In this document: in pieces, positions 37,101-46,960 of the stretch
Numbering within the stretch: the stretch's first letter is position 1
Layout of the letters: each line of letters starts with the position of its first letter
Assembly (NCBI GenBank): GCA_023105745.1
Contig: JALGQZ010000013.1
Span: 3,941,501 to 4,005,500 of the forward strand
DNA length: 64,000 nucleotides
Source: Austropuccinia psidii
Lineage: Eukaryota > Basidiomycota > Pucciniomycetes > Pucciniales > Sphaerophragmiaceae
Reading direction: 5' to 3'
The notes under the pieces: generated by a model
Told to the model about the DNA's origin: nothing
Database searches by the model: none
What the model saw: the letters and a program-made list of their open reading frames with translations, nothing else
Position numbers and translations under genes: made by a program

Positions 37101-39313
37101 GGATCAAATATGAACTCACTAATGAACCTGTGCTCATCTTACCTGACTTTGAACTACCATTCAAGTTATATATAGATGCAGCATGCAGTCAAGGCCTAGG
37201 AGCAGCCCTTCACCAAAGACAAATTGTGGATGGTGAACCAAGAGAAGGAGTAATTTGCTACATCTCAAGGCAGCTGAAAGATTCAGAAGCCAGGTATGGG
37301 GCCACCCAGACTGAATGTCTATGTCTAGTCTGGGCTCTAGAAAGAATCCATTATTATTTGGAGGGTGGAGTCTTTGAAGTCTACACAGACTGCACAGCCT
37401 TGAAGTCTTTACTAGACATGAAGACTACAAATAGACACATGCTGAGATGGGAAATAGCTATCCAGCAGTATAGAGGGAACATGACCATCATATACAAGGA
37501 AGGTAAACGCCATACCAATGCACATGGCCTTAGCAGATGGCCACTGGACAATGTCAAAAGCAATCCAGCTTATGACCCTGAAGTTGCAGCAAAAATCCCT
37601 ATCCATTTCATGGAAGTAGATAGGAGGAAGAACTTCAGATTTTCTGAATGGGCACCAGAAAGTGGTACCCTTGACAATGGAAACACTGATGCGGAGGGGA
37701 CAGAAACTCCCATATTGGGAATAAGTTCCTCTGAACTGCAAAATGAATTTTTTAGTGCAGTACTGAAGTCTTATGCCAAACACAAACAGTGTGGCATACT
37801 ACTCCAACTCCTTCAACAAAAGTACAGGAGTCCAGAACTGGAAACCCAGCTGGAAGAACCCTGGTTGAGGGCCTATAAGGACAATAAGTTTTTTCTTATA
37901 GATGGCCTGCTCTACAACAGAGAAAAGCACACAAGTGCACTCACAGTGGTAGACAGAGACCACGTCCCATTGATCCTACAAGAATGCCATGACTGCCCCT
38001 ATATGGGACACATGAGTGAGGACAGGACCAAAGAGAGGGTAGCAAGCAGAGCTTGGTGGCCCAAGTGGGAACAAGAGTTGAGTGAATACATCAACACTTG
38101 TGAAAGATGCCAAAAGGCCAATAGGAAACATGGGAAGAAGTATGGGTTACTTCAACACATAGAAGAACCCAAGCACCCATGGGAAACCATCAACATGGAC
38201 TGGGTTACAGGACTTGTCCCAGGAGGCAAAGAAAACTATAATGCCTGTTTGATCATAGCTGATAGGTTCAGCAAGAGCATGAGGTGTCTACCATGCCATA
38301 AAGAAGACAAAGCCATGGATACTGCTCTGTTGTTTTGGAATAACATCATATCTACCTGTGGAGTCCCTAAGATCATCATTAGTGATAGGGACCCAAAATT
38401 CACATCTGAATTTTGGGCCAACCTATATGACATGCTTGGTACCAAACTTGCTTTTTCCACAGCTTACCATCCACAAACAGATGGCCTAGCTGAAAGGATG
38501 ATCCAAACAATGGAGGACATCCTCAGAAGATTCTGTGCCTATGGCATGGAATACAAGGACCATGAGGGATACACCCATGATTGGGTTACCCTCTTACCAG
38601 CAGTCCAACTGGCTTATAATACAAGCCAGCACTCCACAACAGGTAAAACACCTGCCCTGGTGGAGAAAGGGTGGAACCCCCTGTTGCCTGTGGATCACTT
38701 GAAGAAAAATCTTCTGACCATCCACCCCACAGCCAAGGACTTCCATGATATGTGGAAGAGGGCCTGTGACACAGCTGCCAAATGCATAGCTGAGGCAAAA
38801 GAATACAATAAGCAGAGGTGGTACAAATCACATATGGAACCTGACTTCAAGGAAGGAGAGCAGGTGTTAGTGTCTACACTGAACTTCAACAACCTCAAAG
38901 GACCTAAAAAGATGAGGGACTCATTTGTAGGACCTTTTACTATCATTAAGTTGATAGGGAAAAATGCAGTGGAAGTCAAACTCACTGAGCAGTTTTCAAG
39001 GAAACATCCAGTCTTTCCAGTGAGTTTGGTCAAACCATACTTCCAGACAGAGGAGGATAAATTCCCCTCCAGGAGAAAGAACCCCATACCACAAGGAATA
39101 GTGGAAGTGGAGGACTCCCCTGGACCTGTGAGTAAGATCATCAGGGCCAGGAAGATCAGACTCAATGGGAAGGTTCAAAGACAATACCTAGTAAGATTCA
39201 AGAACCAGACAGCAGATAAAGACAAATGGTTGGCAGAGGATACCATACCAGATGGGAACCTTCATTTAAGGAGATTCAGAGCCTCTAGGAGGACTGAACA
39301 GTCTCATCAATGA
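33458..39313 (+). pseudogene. gag-pol: Element B gag-pol (one frame, two nonsense codons)
   Basis: From ATG 33458 a single frame of about 1950 codons reaches the stop at 39311-39313, broken only by TAA at 34976-34978 and TAA at 36854-36856. Order: gag with capsid-like core (about 34740-34980); CCHC zinc knuckle CHNCGSTDHYANNC (about 35318); protease motif IIDSGEH (about 35707); RT with YIDDIIIYS (about 36728); RNase [16 protein letters not shown] (about 37168); integrase zinc-binding region ending CERCQK and D,D,E core ([23 protein letters not shown]); VGPF module (about 38930); chromodomain-like tail with [16 protein letters not shown] (about 39186). The protease reads DSGE where DSGA is expected. 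The chromodomain usually targets integration. The two stops make this copy defective. Confidence 0.92.
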
Positions 39314-39321
39314 TGAGCCTT

Positions 39322-39337
39322 TTTTAGAGGGAGGGTA
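39322..39337 (+). promoter_or_regulatory. Polypurine tract of element B
   Basis: TTAGAGGGAGGGTA abuts the 3' LTR start at 39338. It matches the tract of element A. Confidence 0.75.
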
Positions 39338-39500
39338 TGTCAGCCTGTGACTCAAAACCAGAGCACAAGCATGACAGCCAAAATACCATAAACCAATGGT
39401 ATAGCCAAGAAACCACCAAAAAATGGAGCTGAGCCAAATCAGCTCAAAAGATATCAAAAGAAAGAGGAAACTCACCTCTTCCTGAAAATATAACTCCCAT
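39338..39500 (+). repeat. Element B 3' LTR, left part
   Basis: First 163 bp of the 3' LTR, ending in ...ACTCCCAT, where element C begins. The last four bases (CCAT) are the target duplication of C. Confidence 0.95.
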
Positions 39501-41474
39501 TGTGGGAACTCCTCTTGTGTGGGATTAAAATGAGGCAGTACCTGGAGGGGGAAATCACAGGTAACTAGTTTTGAATTGCTAATAACTCCTGTAACCAAGG
39601 GTGGCAAGGGTGTATTGCCTGCCCCTCCTAAAATACTGAACAAAATCTTCCTTGGAGCTCACAAACCAAAATAAAATTAGTAAGTGGCTTTACAACTGCA
39701 GAAGACAAAATTCAGCAGTCTCAGATCAGACCTATTCAATAAATAATATGAAAAATAATGTCAGTAATTTGGTTAATTTTTAAAGTTAATGAAATACTTG
39801 TCTGTTTTAATTTTAATAGTTTTTGGTGAAATTGAGGTGAGTTGTTTCTTCTTGGTTATAATTCCTTGGTAGGATGGGTTATTTAAGGTTTTCTGGAAAT
39901 TTTGATTGGTGTTGATAAAGGTAATTTTGTTAAGGTATAGTTATAATAGAGTAAAATAATTTTTTGAAAGGTTTGTTATTTTTTTTAAGAGTGTTTAATA
40001 ATAAGATAAAATTTTATTTGTTAAATTTAAGTGGTAAGGTTCTTTGATATTGGATTTTTAAAGGGGTAAGTTAATTTTAAATCTTGATAAATTGTTTAAT
40101 TTTACTGGATAAAATATCTTAATAGAGTAGTAACCCTAATCTTGGGTACTGGGTAATTTTTATTTTTTTATTTTAATAATAATAAGATTCCACTGAGCTT
40201 AGCTACTGGGTAATCTTCAACACTATACTTCCACTGAGCTTAGCTACTGGGCAAGTAAATTTACTATAATATACTGGAGTACCTCCCAGGTGAGGGATGA
40301 CTTATTCCTGTGCTTGTAATGTGCAGAGGATATATTGTGCATCGGGGGGATTTTGAAATTTGGGGGAGAGAGCCCCTCTATTTATACCTTTTGGGAGCCC
40401 AGAGGGCCCTCCATGGGAGTTGTCTTTTTCCACTTTAATTCCTCTTGATTTCATCATGTGACTCTGTTTTTGGTGAGGACCTTTCTTGCATGGGTCAGGT
40501 GATTTAAGGTTTGGTGATAATTTTCTCTCTGCACAGCCTCCATTTATCACATGATTGTCTTTTGGTGGACTAATTATGATGTGATATTCTTGGATTTTCC
40601 TTGCATGCATGAGGTGATTTCGTTTTGGCTGAGGATTTTTCTTGTGCACAGCCTCTTTTCTGTCACATGATATTCTGTTGGTAGATACAGTATCACATGA
40701 TGACCTTGTAATTCCTTTGCATATGTCCTATTTTAGGTTTGGTAGAAGTGGCTGTGTAATTTATGCAGGTGTCATGGTTGTTTTTCTTCTTTTTGAACTT
40801 TAGAATGAAGTCAGGTGATAATTTCTTGCACTGGTGAATTTACTGGTATGTATGAGATGATGTGATTTTTGAGTTTGGCACATGCTGTGCATAGTCATGT
40901 GGTTGATATTTAATTAAAATTGTGTACTGCATGCAACCTGTTGTAACTTGCTTTGGTTTGCATGAGGTGATGAGTGGTGTAAATAAATATGTTTTAAGGT
41001 TTTAAGTGGGGTTACTGTGGATATAAGATAAGGTACTCCTGGGGCTGTGTTGTAAATGAATTGCAGGAATTCCATGGAGCTGAGCTTTGCATCATGTGAC
41101 TTTGAATGCAAGTTGGCTGTATAACTAATGCATGTGTCATTTTCTTGCTGCATGAGTCCTGTGGCTGTAAGGGGGTGTAAAGCTGGGTGGGGTGTTTAAT
41201 TTAAAGGGTGGTACCTTATTTGCTGTAACTAGTTTGCTATATGTAACTTGATTTTTTTTGGATATGCATAATGAAATTGAATAATTTCTTTAAACACATA
41301 CACTTCCCTTTGGTGCCTGTGCCATGGTTTTATGAGTTAAATCCAGCTTCTTGCTGTAAAATTGACCTTTTGGTGTAAAATTTGAGTGTAAGTCTGCCTG
41401 TAGGCTGGATTTCTTGCTGTTATAGGGTACTATGAGCTTGAGCCTGGTGAAAAAAAATGGTATGGAATACCACA
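39501..41474 (-). repeat. Element C 3' LTR
   Basis: 1974 bp, with TGTGGGAACTCC at the left tip and GGAATACCACA at the right tip. It contains TATAAATAG on the minus strand at about 40379-40387 and two direct copies of CACTGAGCTTAGCTACTGGG about 40 bp apart (40190 and 40231). ORFs of up to 115 codons inside both LTRs lack recognisable features. Confidence 0.96.
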
Positions 41475-41490
41475 TCCCCCTCTCCATTTA
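41475..41490 (-). promoter_or_regulatory. Polypurine tract of element C
   Basis: On the minus strand, TTAAATGGAGAGGGGGA directly precedes the 3' LTR. A 16-base identical copy lies at 45788-45803. Confidence 0.85.
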
Positions 41491-41564
41491 ATGCTGTCCC
41501 CAGCATTCCAGGTGAGAGCTCTCTATTCTTCATCTGATTCTGTGATTTCCTCCAATACCTCTTC

Positions 41565-44500
41565 CTAATTTATTGATTCATCTTCTTCACTTTGTTCTTC
41601 TTCTGTGTCTTCTTTTGTGTTTATCAACTTTCCTCTTGGGTAGAACCTCTTGACTTGAGATGCTGCAAATCTTCTTGCTAGTTCTGTTCCATCAAGTTCC
41701 TCAAGTTCATATGGTCCATTGTTTATTTGTTTGATTACTCTGTAGGGTCCATTCCATTTGTTTTTGAAAAGTAGTCCCCAATTAGTTTCTATTGCTTTGT
41801 TGTAAACCAGGACCAAATCTCCTGAATTTAGTGGTGATCTTAGTTGATGTGCCATTCTTCTATCCCAATATTTCATTGAGTCTTCCCTTGATTTTTTGAG
41901 TTTTTCTGCTGCTTTTCTTCTCATCTCTTCTTTTCCTTCCAACTGCTTGGCTCTGGCTTCCAATAATTCCTCAGTTGTGGATATTTTGTGCCATTCTACT
42001 GCTAAAAAGGTTTTTGTTTCAATGTCAATTGGTAATACTGGTAGTTGTCCAAATTGGAGTTCATATGGTGAGAAACCAGTTGTCCTTTTAGTGGAGATTC
42101 TGTCAGCCAAGGTAACCAAAGGTAGATATTTTTTCCATTTTCCTCCATTTTTTCCACACATCTTGACTAATGCATCTTTAAGTTGTTTATGGCCCCTTTC
42201 AACCATTCCTTGAGACTCTGGGTAATAAGGTGTGGTGACTCTGATCCTTGATCCTGCTTTCTTTACTGCATCTTGAAGTTCTTTTCCAAACTCTGGCCCC
42301 CCATCAACAGTTACTTCTTTTGGTGAGCCATACCTACATATCCATTCTGAGGTGAACCATTCTGAAACTGCTTTTGCTGTTAATTTGACTAGTCCAACTG
42401 TTTCTGGCCATCCTGAAAAATCATCTCTGGCCACAACCATATATTTCCATCTTCCAGATTTGATATGGACTGCATCCATGCTTACCCTTTCAAAGATTGT
42501 TGATGTTGCTGTAGGCCTTCCTTGTTCCCTTTGTAAGCTTTGACTTCTCTTTTGGCAGGCCAGGCAAGATTGAACCCATTTCTTGACTGATTTCTTCATT
42601 CCTTCCCACCAATATCTTGCTTTAATTCTTCTGTAAGTTTCATTTTCCCCTCTGTGGCCCATGTCTTCATGAAGTGATTTTAAAATGTAGCTTTGAACTT
42701 CTTGACTTGATATCACCAGTTGAGGGTTTGGGTTATTTCTTCTTTTAAGCTGGCCATCTTCCAAGAAAAAGTTGGGTGACCTTCTTTTTATCTTTCTAAA
42801 TTCTTCATCTTTACTTGATTGTGGTTTTTTCATTGTACTTAAGTATTCCTGCATTCTCTTCCAAAATCCTTCTTGTTTGGTTGGCACTTGTATTCCTGAA
42901 AGATTGAGTGAATTTACATTCTTGGCCCCAAATCCAGGGTGTGGCTTGATCCAATCTTCTTCTTCATCAAATTCTGGTGCATCTTCATCTTCATCTTCTG
43001 AGTTTTTTGGTCTTCTGGATAGCCCATCTGGCATAGTGAAAGTTTTCCCTGGTTTGTGTACCAAATCAAAGGAAAATAGCTGAATGAAAGCCACCCATCT
43101 TGTCATGGGGGCATTGGGTAAGCAAGGGGTGTTTATCATTTCAATTAAGGCCTTGGCATCAACCTGTAGTTCAAAATGTTGTCCCCAAAGTATTGTTTGA
43201 AGTTTCTTGAGAATTCTTGCAACTCCACAGAGTTCCAATTTGGGTTGTGAGTATTTTGATTCCAATTTTGAAAAAGTTATTGATTCATATAATACTGGTC
43301 TGTCCTTTCCTTCTTTGTCTTCTTGAGTGAGTACTGCTCCTCCAGCAATGTAGCTTGAATCTACTGCTAGCTTGATTTTTCCTGCTCCTTTGTCATAATC
43401 CAATTTCTTGAGGGTTATTTCTTCTCCAACTATTCTTCTGAGCTTATGGAAAGCTTCTTCACATTTTTGATCCCAATCCCAGTCAACATCTTCTCTGGTG
43501 AGTCTTCTGAGTGGTGATGCAACTTGTGAGAAGTTTTCAATAAACATTCTTACATAGGCACAAAGACCAAGAAATCCTCTTATTTCCTTTTTGTTGAGAG
43601 GTGTTGGCCAATTTTGAATCTTGTTGATCTTTTGTTTTGAGATTGTTCTTCCTTTGAATGATACAACATGCCCTACTATGTCCAAAGCTGGAATGCAGCA
43701 TGCAAACTTGGATCCTGAGATAGTAAGTCCTGCTTCTTCAATCCTGAATAAAATTCTTTCTAAGGTTATGGCATATTCCCATATAAATCTTCTGATTGAG
43801 GGGTTTTCTGGTAGTGTTTCCTGGTTATAAAGTGATCTTGGTCCTTTTATTCCTCCATCATCAATAAAAATTCCTACACTTTCTGGTATTTCTTCTTGGA
43901 GTATCCAGGTCATTTGGGCTTGGTATACTGCTACTGAGTTGGTGGCTCCTTGGGGTAGTCTTGTGAGTTGCATCCTTCCAAGGGGTGTTTCAAAAGTAGT
44001 GAGGGGTCTTGTAGTGACATCTAATTCTCTTTCATCATATCCTCCCATGATGTCTCCTAGTCCATAGCATCCTCTTCCTGCAAATGCATCTACAAATTCT
44101 TCAATGTGAGGTGGTAAGCCAGCATCATTGATGGTGACTTTGTTGAGTTCTTGAAGGTCATGGACAATTCTGAGTTTCCCATTGGATTTGGCCACACAAA
44201 AGATTGGGCTTGTGTAGCTTGAGGTGGATTGCTCATAGAGTCCAGTCCTGATTCTTTCTCTGATTAATTCAGTAAACTGAGGTAAAATTGATTTGGGAAT
44301 GGGAATTGGTTTCTTCTGCCAAGGTTCATGAGGTATTACTGGTATTTTGTAAGGTTTTCCATATGAGTGTTTGAGTAATCCTCTTTCTTCTTCACAGAAA
44401 GCTATTGCTTTTTCCCTTAAGGTAATAACATTTTTGAGTAAATTGATTTCTTCATTTGATAACCATCCTGGTGGGCCAAAATTGACTGCTTGGAGTCTTT

Positions 44501-44684
44501 CATGGGTGACCTTGAAGGTTTCTTGAAATATAGGTGGGTTTGGTGATAAGGGTGTTTCATAAGGATCTCTTGACAAAGGTGGTCTTTCCAAAGGTGGGTT
44601 AAGGTCTTGAGGCATTGGCTCATTGACTGGTCTCACCTTCTTCAGGACTGATTTGTATTTGGCTGCTAAAATTTGGTGATCCAT
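41565..44684 (-). CDS. pol: Element C pol: RT, RNase H, integrase (intact)
   Basis: About 1,040 codons with no interruption. I start it at ATG 44684 (MDHQILAAKYKS); the frame opens slightly upstream without an ATG. Numbering from two residues earlier: RT with LPQG at about 245 and FIDDGGIKGP at about 275; RNase H with catalytic D444, E486 and D511; integrase zinc-binding H674, H679, C709, C712; core D739, D796 and E831; GPY/F-like NGPYRV near the C-terminus. There is an acidic linker at about 565-580. No chromodomain and no protease: the protease lies in the gag ORF, about 10 kb upstream on the same strand. How pol is translated at that distance is unclear; a long splice or a separate transcript is likely. 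All catalytic residues are present, so the enzyme may be active. Confidence 0.95.
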   Translation of the reverse strand: MDHQILAAKYKSVLKKVRPVNEPMPQDLNPPLERPPLSRDPYETPLSPNPPIFQETFKVTHERLQAVNFGPPGWLSNEEINLLKNVITLREKAIAFCEEERGLLKHSYGKPYKIPVIPHEPWQKKPIPIPKSILPQFTELIRERIRTGLYEQSTSSYTSPIFCVAKSNGKLRIVHDLQELNKVTINDAGLPPHIEEFVDAFAGRGCYGLGDIMGGYDERELDVTTRPLTTFETPLGRMQLTRLPQGATNSVAVYQAQMTWILQEEIPESVGIFIDDGGIKGPRSLYNQETLPENPSIRRFIWEYAITLERILFRIEEAGLTISGSKFACCIPALDIVGHVVSFKGRTISKQKINKIQNWPTPLNKKEIRGFLGLCAYVRMFIENFSQVASPLRRLTREDVDWDWDQKCEEAFHKLRRIVGEEITLKKLDYDKGAGKIKLAVDSSYIAGGAVLTQEDKEGKDRPVLYESITFSKLESKYSQPKLELCGVARILKKLQTILWGQHFELQVDAKALIEMINTPCLPNAPMTRWVAFIQLFSFDLVHKPGKTFTMPDGLSRRPKNSEDEDEDAPEFDEEEDWIKPHPGFGAKNVNSLNLSGIQVPTKQEGFWKRMQEYLSTMKKPQSSKDEEFRKIKRRSPNFFLEDGQLKRRNNPNPQLVISSQEVQSYILKSLHEDMGHRGENETYRRIKARYWWEGMKKSVKKWVQSCLACQKRSQSLQREQGRPTATSTIFERVSMDAVHIKSGRWKYMVVARDDFSGWPETVGLVKLTAKAVSEWFTSEWICRYGSPKEVTVDGGPEFGKELQDAVKKAGSRIRVTTPYYPESQGMVERGHKQLKDALVKMCGKNGGKWKKYLPLVTLADRISTKRTTGFSPYELQFGQLPVLPIDIETKTFLAVEWHKISTTEELLEARAKQLEGKEEMRRKAAEKLKKSREDSMKYWDRRMAHQLRSPLNSGDLVLVYNKAIETNWGLLFKNKWNGPYRVIKQINNGPYELEELDGTELARRFAASQVKRFYPRGKLINTKEDTEEEQSEEDESIN

Positions 44685-45786
44685 CTTCAATTAGTTATTA
44701 TTATTTTTTTATTTTTTATTTTTTATTTTTTTTTTATTTCTAAGAATTTGCTAGTGTCCTGAAATCTTGAGGTCTTCACAATTCTTCTTTCTTCTTTCTT
44801 CCATAAAAATGTAGTTTAAGGTCATACAGGACCTACAACTAGGTGTGTAACCCCTGTATATTAGGTATACAAGTCCTGCAGTTTAAGTCATGCAAGGACC
44901 TCCTGGCCTAATCCAAGGGCTTATCTTGATTCTTGAGCTCCTTTGGGCTTGATTTTGGATTCCACTTGACTCTTGTTTTATTCTTCAATCTTCATGATTC
45001 CCACTTGATGCAAGATTCTTCTGGTTGTTTTATTTCTTGATAAGGAAATTTTCTTGTCTTCATTGATGGCTTGAGACTCCACTGTGTTCATTTTTGGCCA
45101 ATTTGATAATGATAAACACCTGTAAAACCCCTTGTTCCTGTTACACAAAGGGAGCAGTTTATTGTCATGCTAAGGAAAAAAATGGTCCTTCAGCACTTCT
45201 CCTGACTAGGACAATCCCCTCCAGCTTCTTGGCTGTTACTATTTTTTTTGATAAGTTTCCCTGCCCAAGTCTACAGGGGAAGCAGTTTACTGTCATGCTG
45301 AGGACCTCTTGAGTCTTCAAGCTTCTTTGAAATCCCAAGGGCAATTTGATTTGAGTGTTGTACATTATCTTGTTAGTCCTTCATTTTGAGTGAGTCCTGA
45401 GTCCATAATTAATCCAGTGAGTAATCCTTCAGTCCATAAATTCTGGAGAGTGATTCTTGAATTCCAAATGAGTTTCAATCCAGAATCAAAGAAATTTCCA
45501 AGGTCTGGTGTTGTCCAAAGGTCAATCCATAAGGAACTCCTGCTTTTCTTCATAAATAATCTTCTTCATTTTCAGTAGTCTGAATAATTTTCCTATAATG
45601 AGTTGTTCCCAAATTCTCTTGCTATTTCTCCAAAATGATTTATGTCCTTTTGTTCTTTTGTATTCCTGAATTATACCTGTTATAAAGAAACAAAAAACAA
45701 AAAATTGTAATAATAAGGTGATTTAAAATTTATTTTAATATTAATTTATTGATGTATTTTTTTAGTAATATTTGTTTGGATGAGGG

Positions 45787-45803
45787 CCCCCCTCTCCATT
45801 TAA
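45787..45803 (-). promoter_or_regulatory. Second polypurine tract inside element C
   Basis: On the minus strand it reads TTAAATGGAGAGGGGGG, identical over 16 bases to the tract beside the 3' LTR, about 4.3 kb away. It may act as a central polypurine tract, or mark the end of an older internal rearrangement. Confidence 0.55.
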
Positions 45804-46960
45804 AAAGCTTGAGTTGGTTTTCAAATTTTGAAGAGGATATGTTCTCATTCCCCCAAAACTTCCACTATAAGGGATAGTGTAAGAAATAAGTTTTCCCACC
45901 CCTTATTTTTTATAGTGATTTTGATAAGAATAAATAATGCTACATAAAATTTACATTGTTTTATTTTGAGGATGATTCAATTATAAATTGTTTTTTTTTT
46001 TTTTTTTACTGTAAGTATAAAATAGTCATTAAATGAGATATCAGAGTAAAAATCACAATTTAAAAGAAATAAACCTCAATCACAATTAAGATCATGGAAC
46101 TGTTTGGTTGAAGGTGGTAATTTGTGCCAATCAGTAAAAATTGGTGCTCTTGGGAGTATTTATAAATAATATGACATAATTGAATGATCATAATTTGAGT
46201 CCTTTAATCATATTATGACCCTTATGTTGCCACAACTCTTCCTTTTGGAATCATCATTGTGACTCAGACTTTATTTCAAGTCCATCCCCTTTATGGTTCA
46301 GATTTCTGTTATCCATAAATGCATTTGAGTTGTTGAAAAAATATAAACAGTGAAAAATAAGAATTTGTACAATTTAAAAAAACTCTTGTTTGCTTTTTGG
46401 GGGGCTTTTTCAATTCCATTTGGAATAAATAGCACATTGAGGTGTTATTAATATGTAAATTCCCCAAATTATGTCATCAATTTAGGAGTTTTTAATATAA
46501 ATAACTCCTTCAGAGTTCAATTAATGCCTTCATGGCACAAATACTTCTTCTTTTCAAACAAGTTCCAATCACTCTCTTGTAATTGAAGAAATATTTCAAA
46601 TAAATTGATCATTTTTTTTTATTTTTTTTTAAAGAAAATGTCTTGATTTAGAGTTTGTTTGTTTGTTTTGTTTTGTTTTGTTTTTTTTTTTTTAATTATT
46701 ATTATTTTTGAGTGGAAACATTGAGCCAATTTAATGGCTCTTATTGTAATAGTAGGAAAATTATAATAGAAAAAATAGAATATTCTTGAGATCATGAATG
46801 GGATATGCCCCTAATTCTCAGTGAAAATAAATAGTTGAATTTTGGATAAAAAATAAAATAAAAATATGTTCAAAAAGCATAAGTCAGTATATCTTTCCAA
46901 TTCTCTTTTTTTTTATTTTTTTTTAAAATGAAATAAAATTAGAAAAAAATAGGAAATAAA
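45804..46960. other. AT-rich spacer in element C
   Basis: No gene. It has long T and A runs and (TTTTG)n near 46670. Hairpin units are absent between 45310 and 46967. Confidence 0.5.

Noticed and set aside
40302..40649. 102-115-codon ORF present in both LTRs of element C
   Set aside because: It lies across the promoter region and is duplicated only because the LTRs are. No domain or start context.
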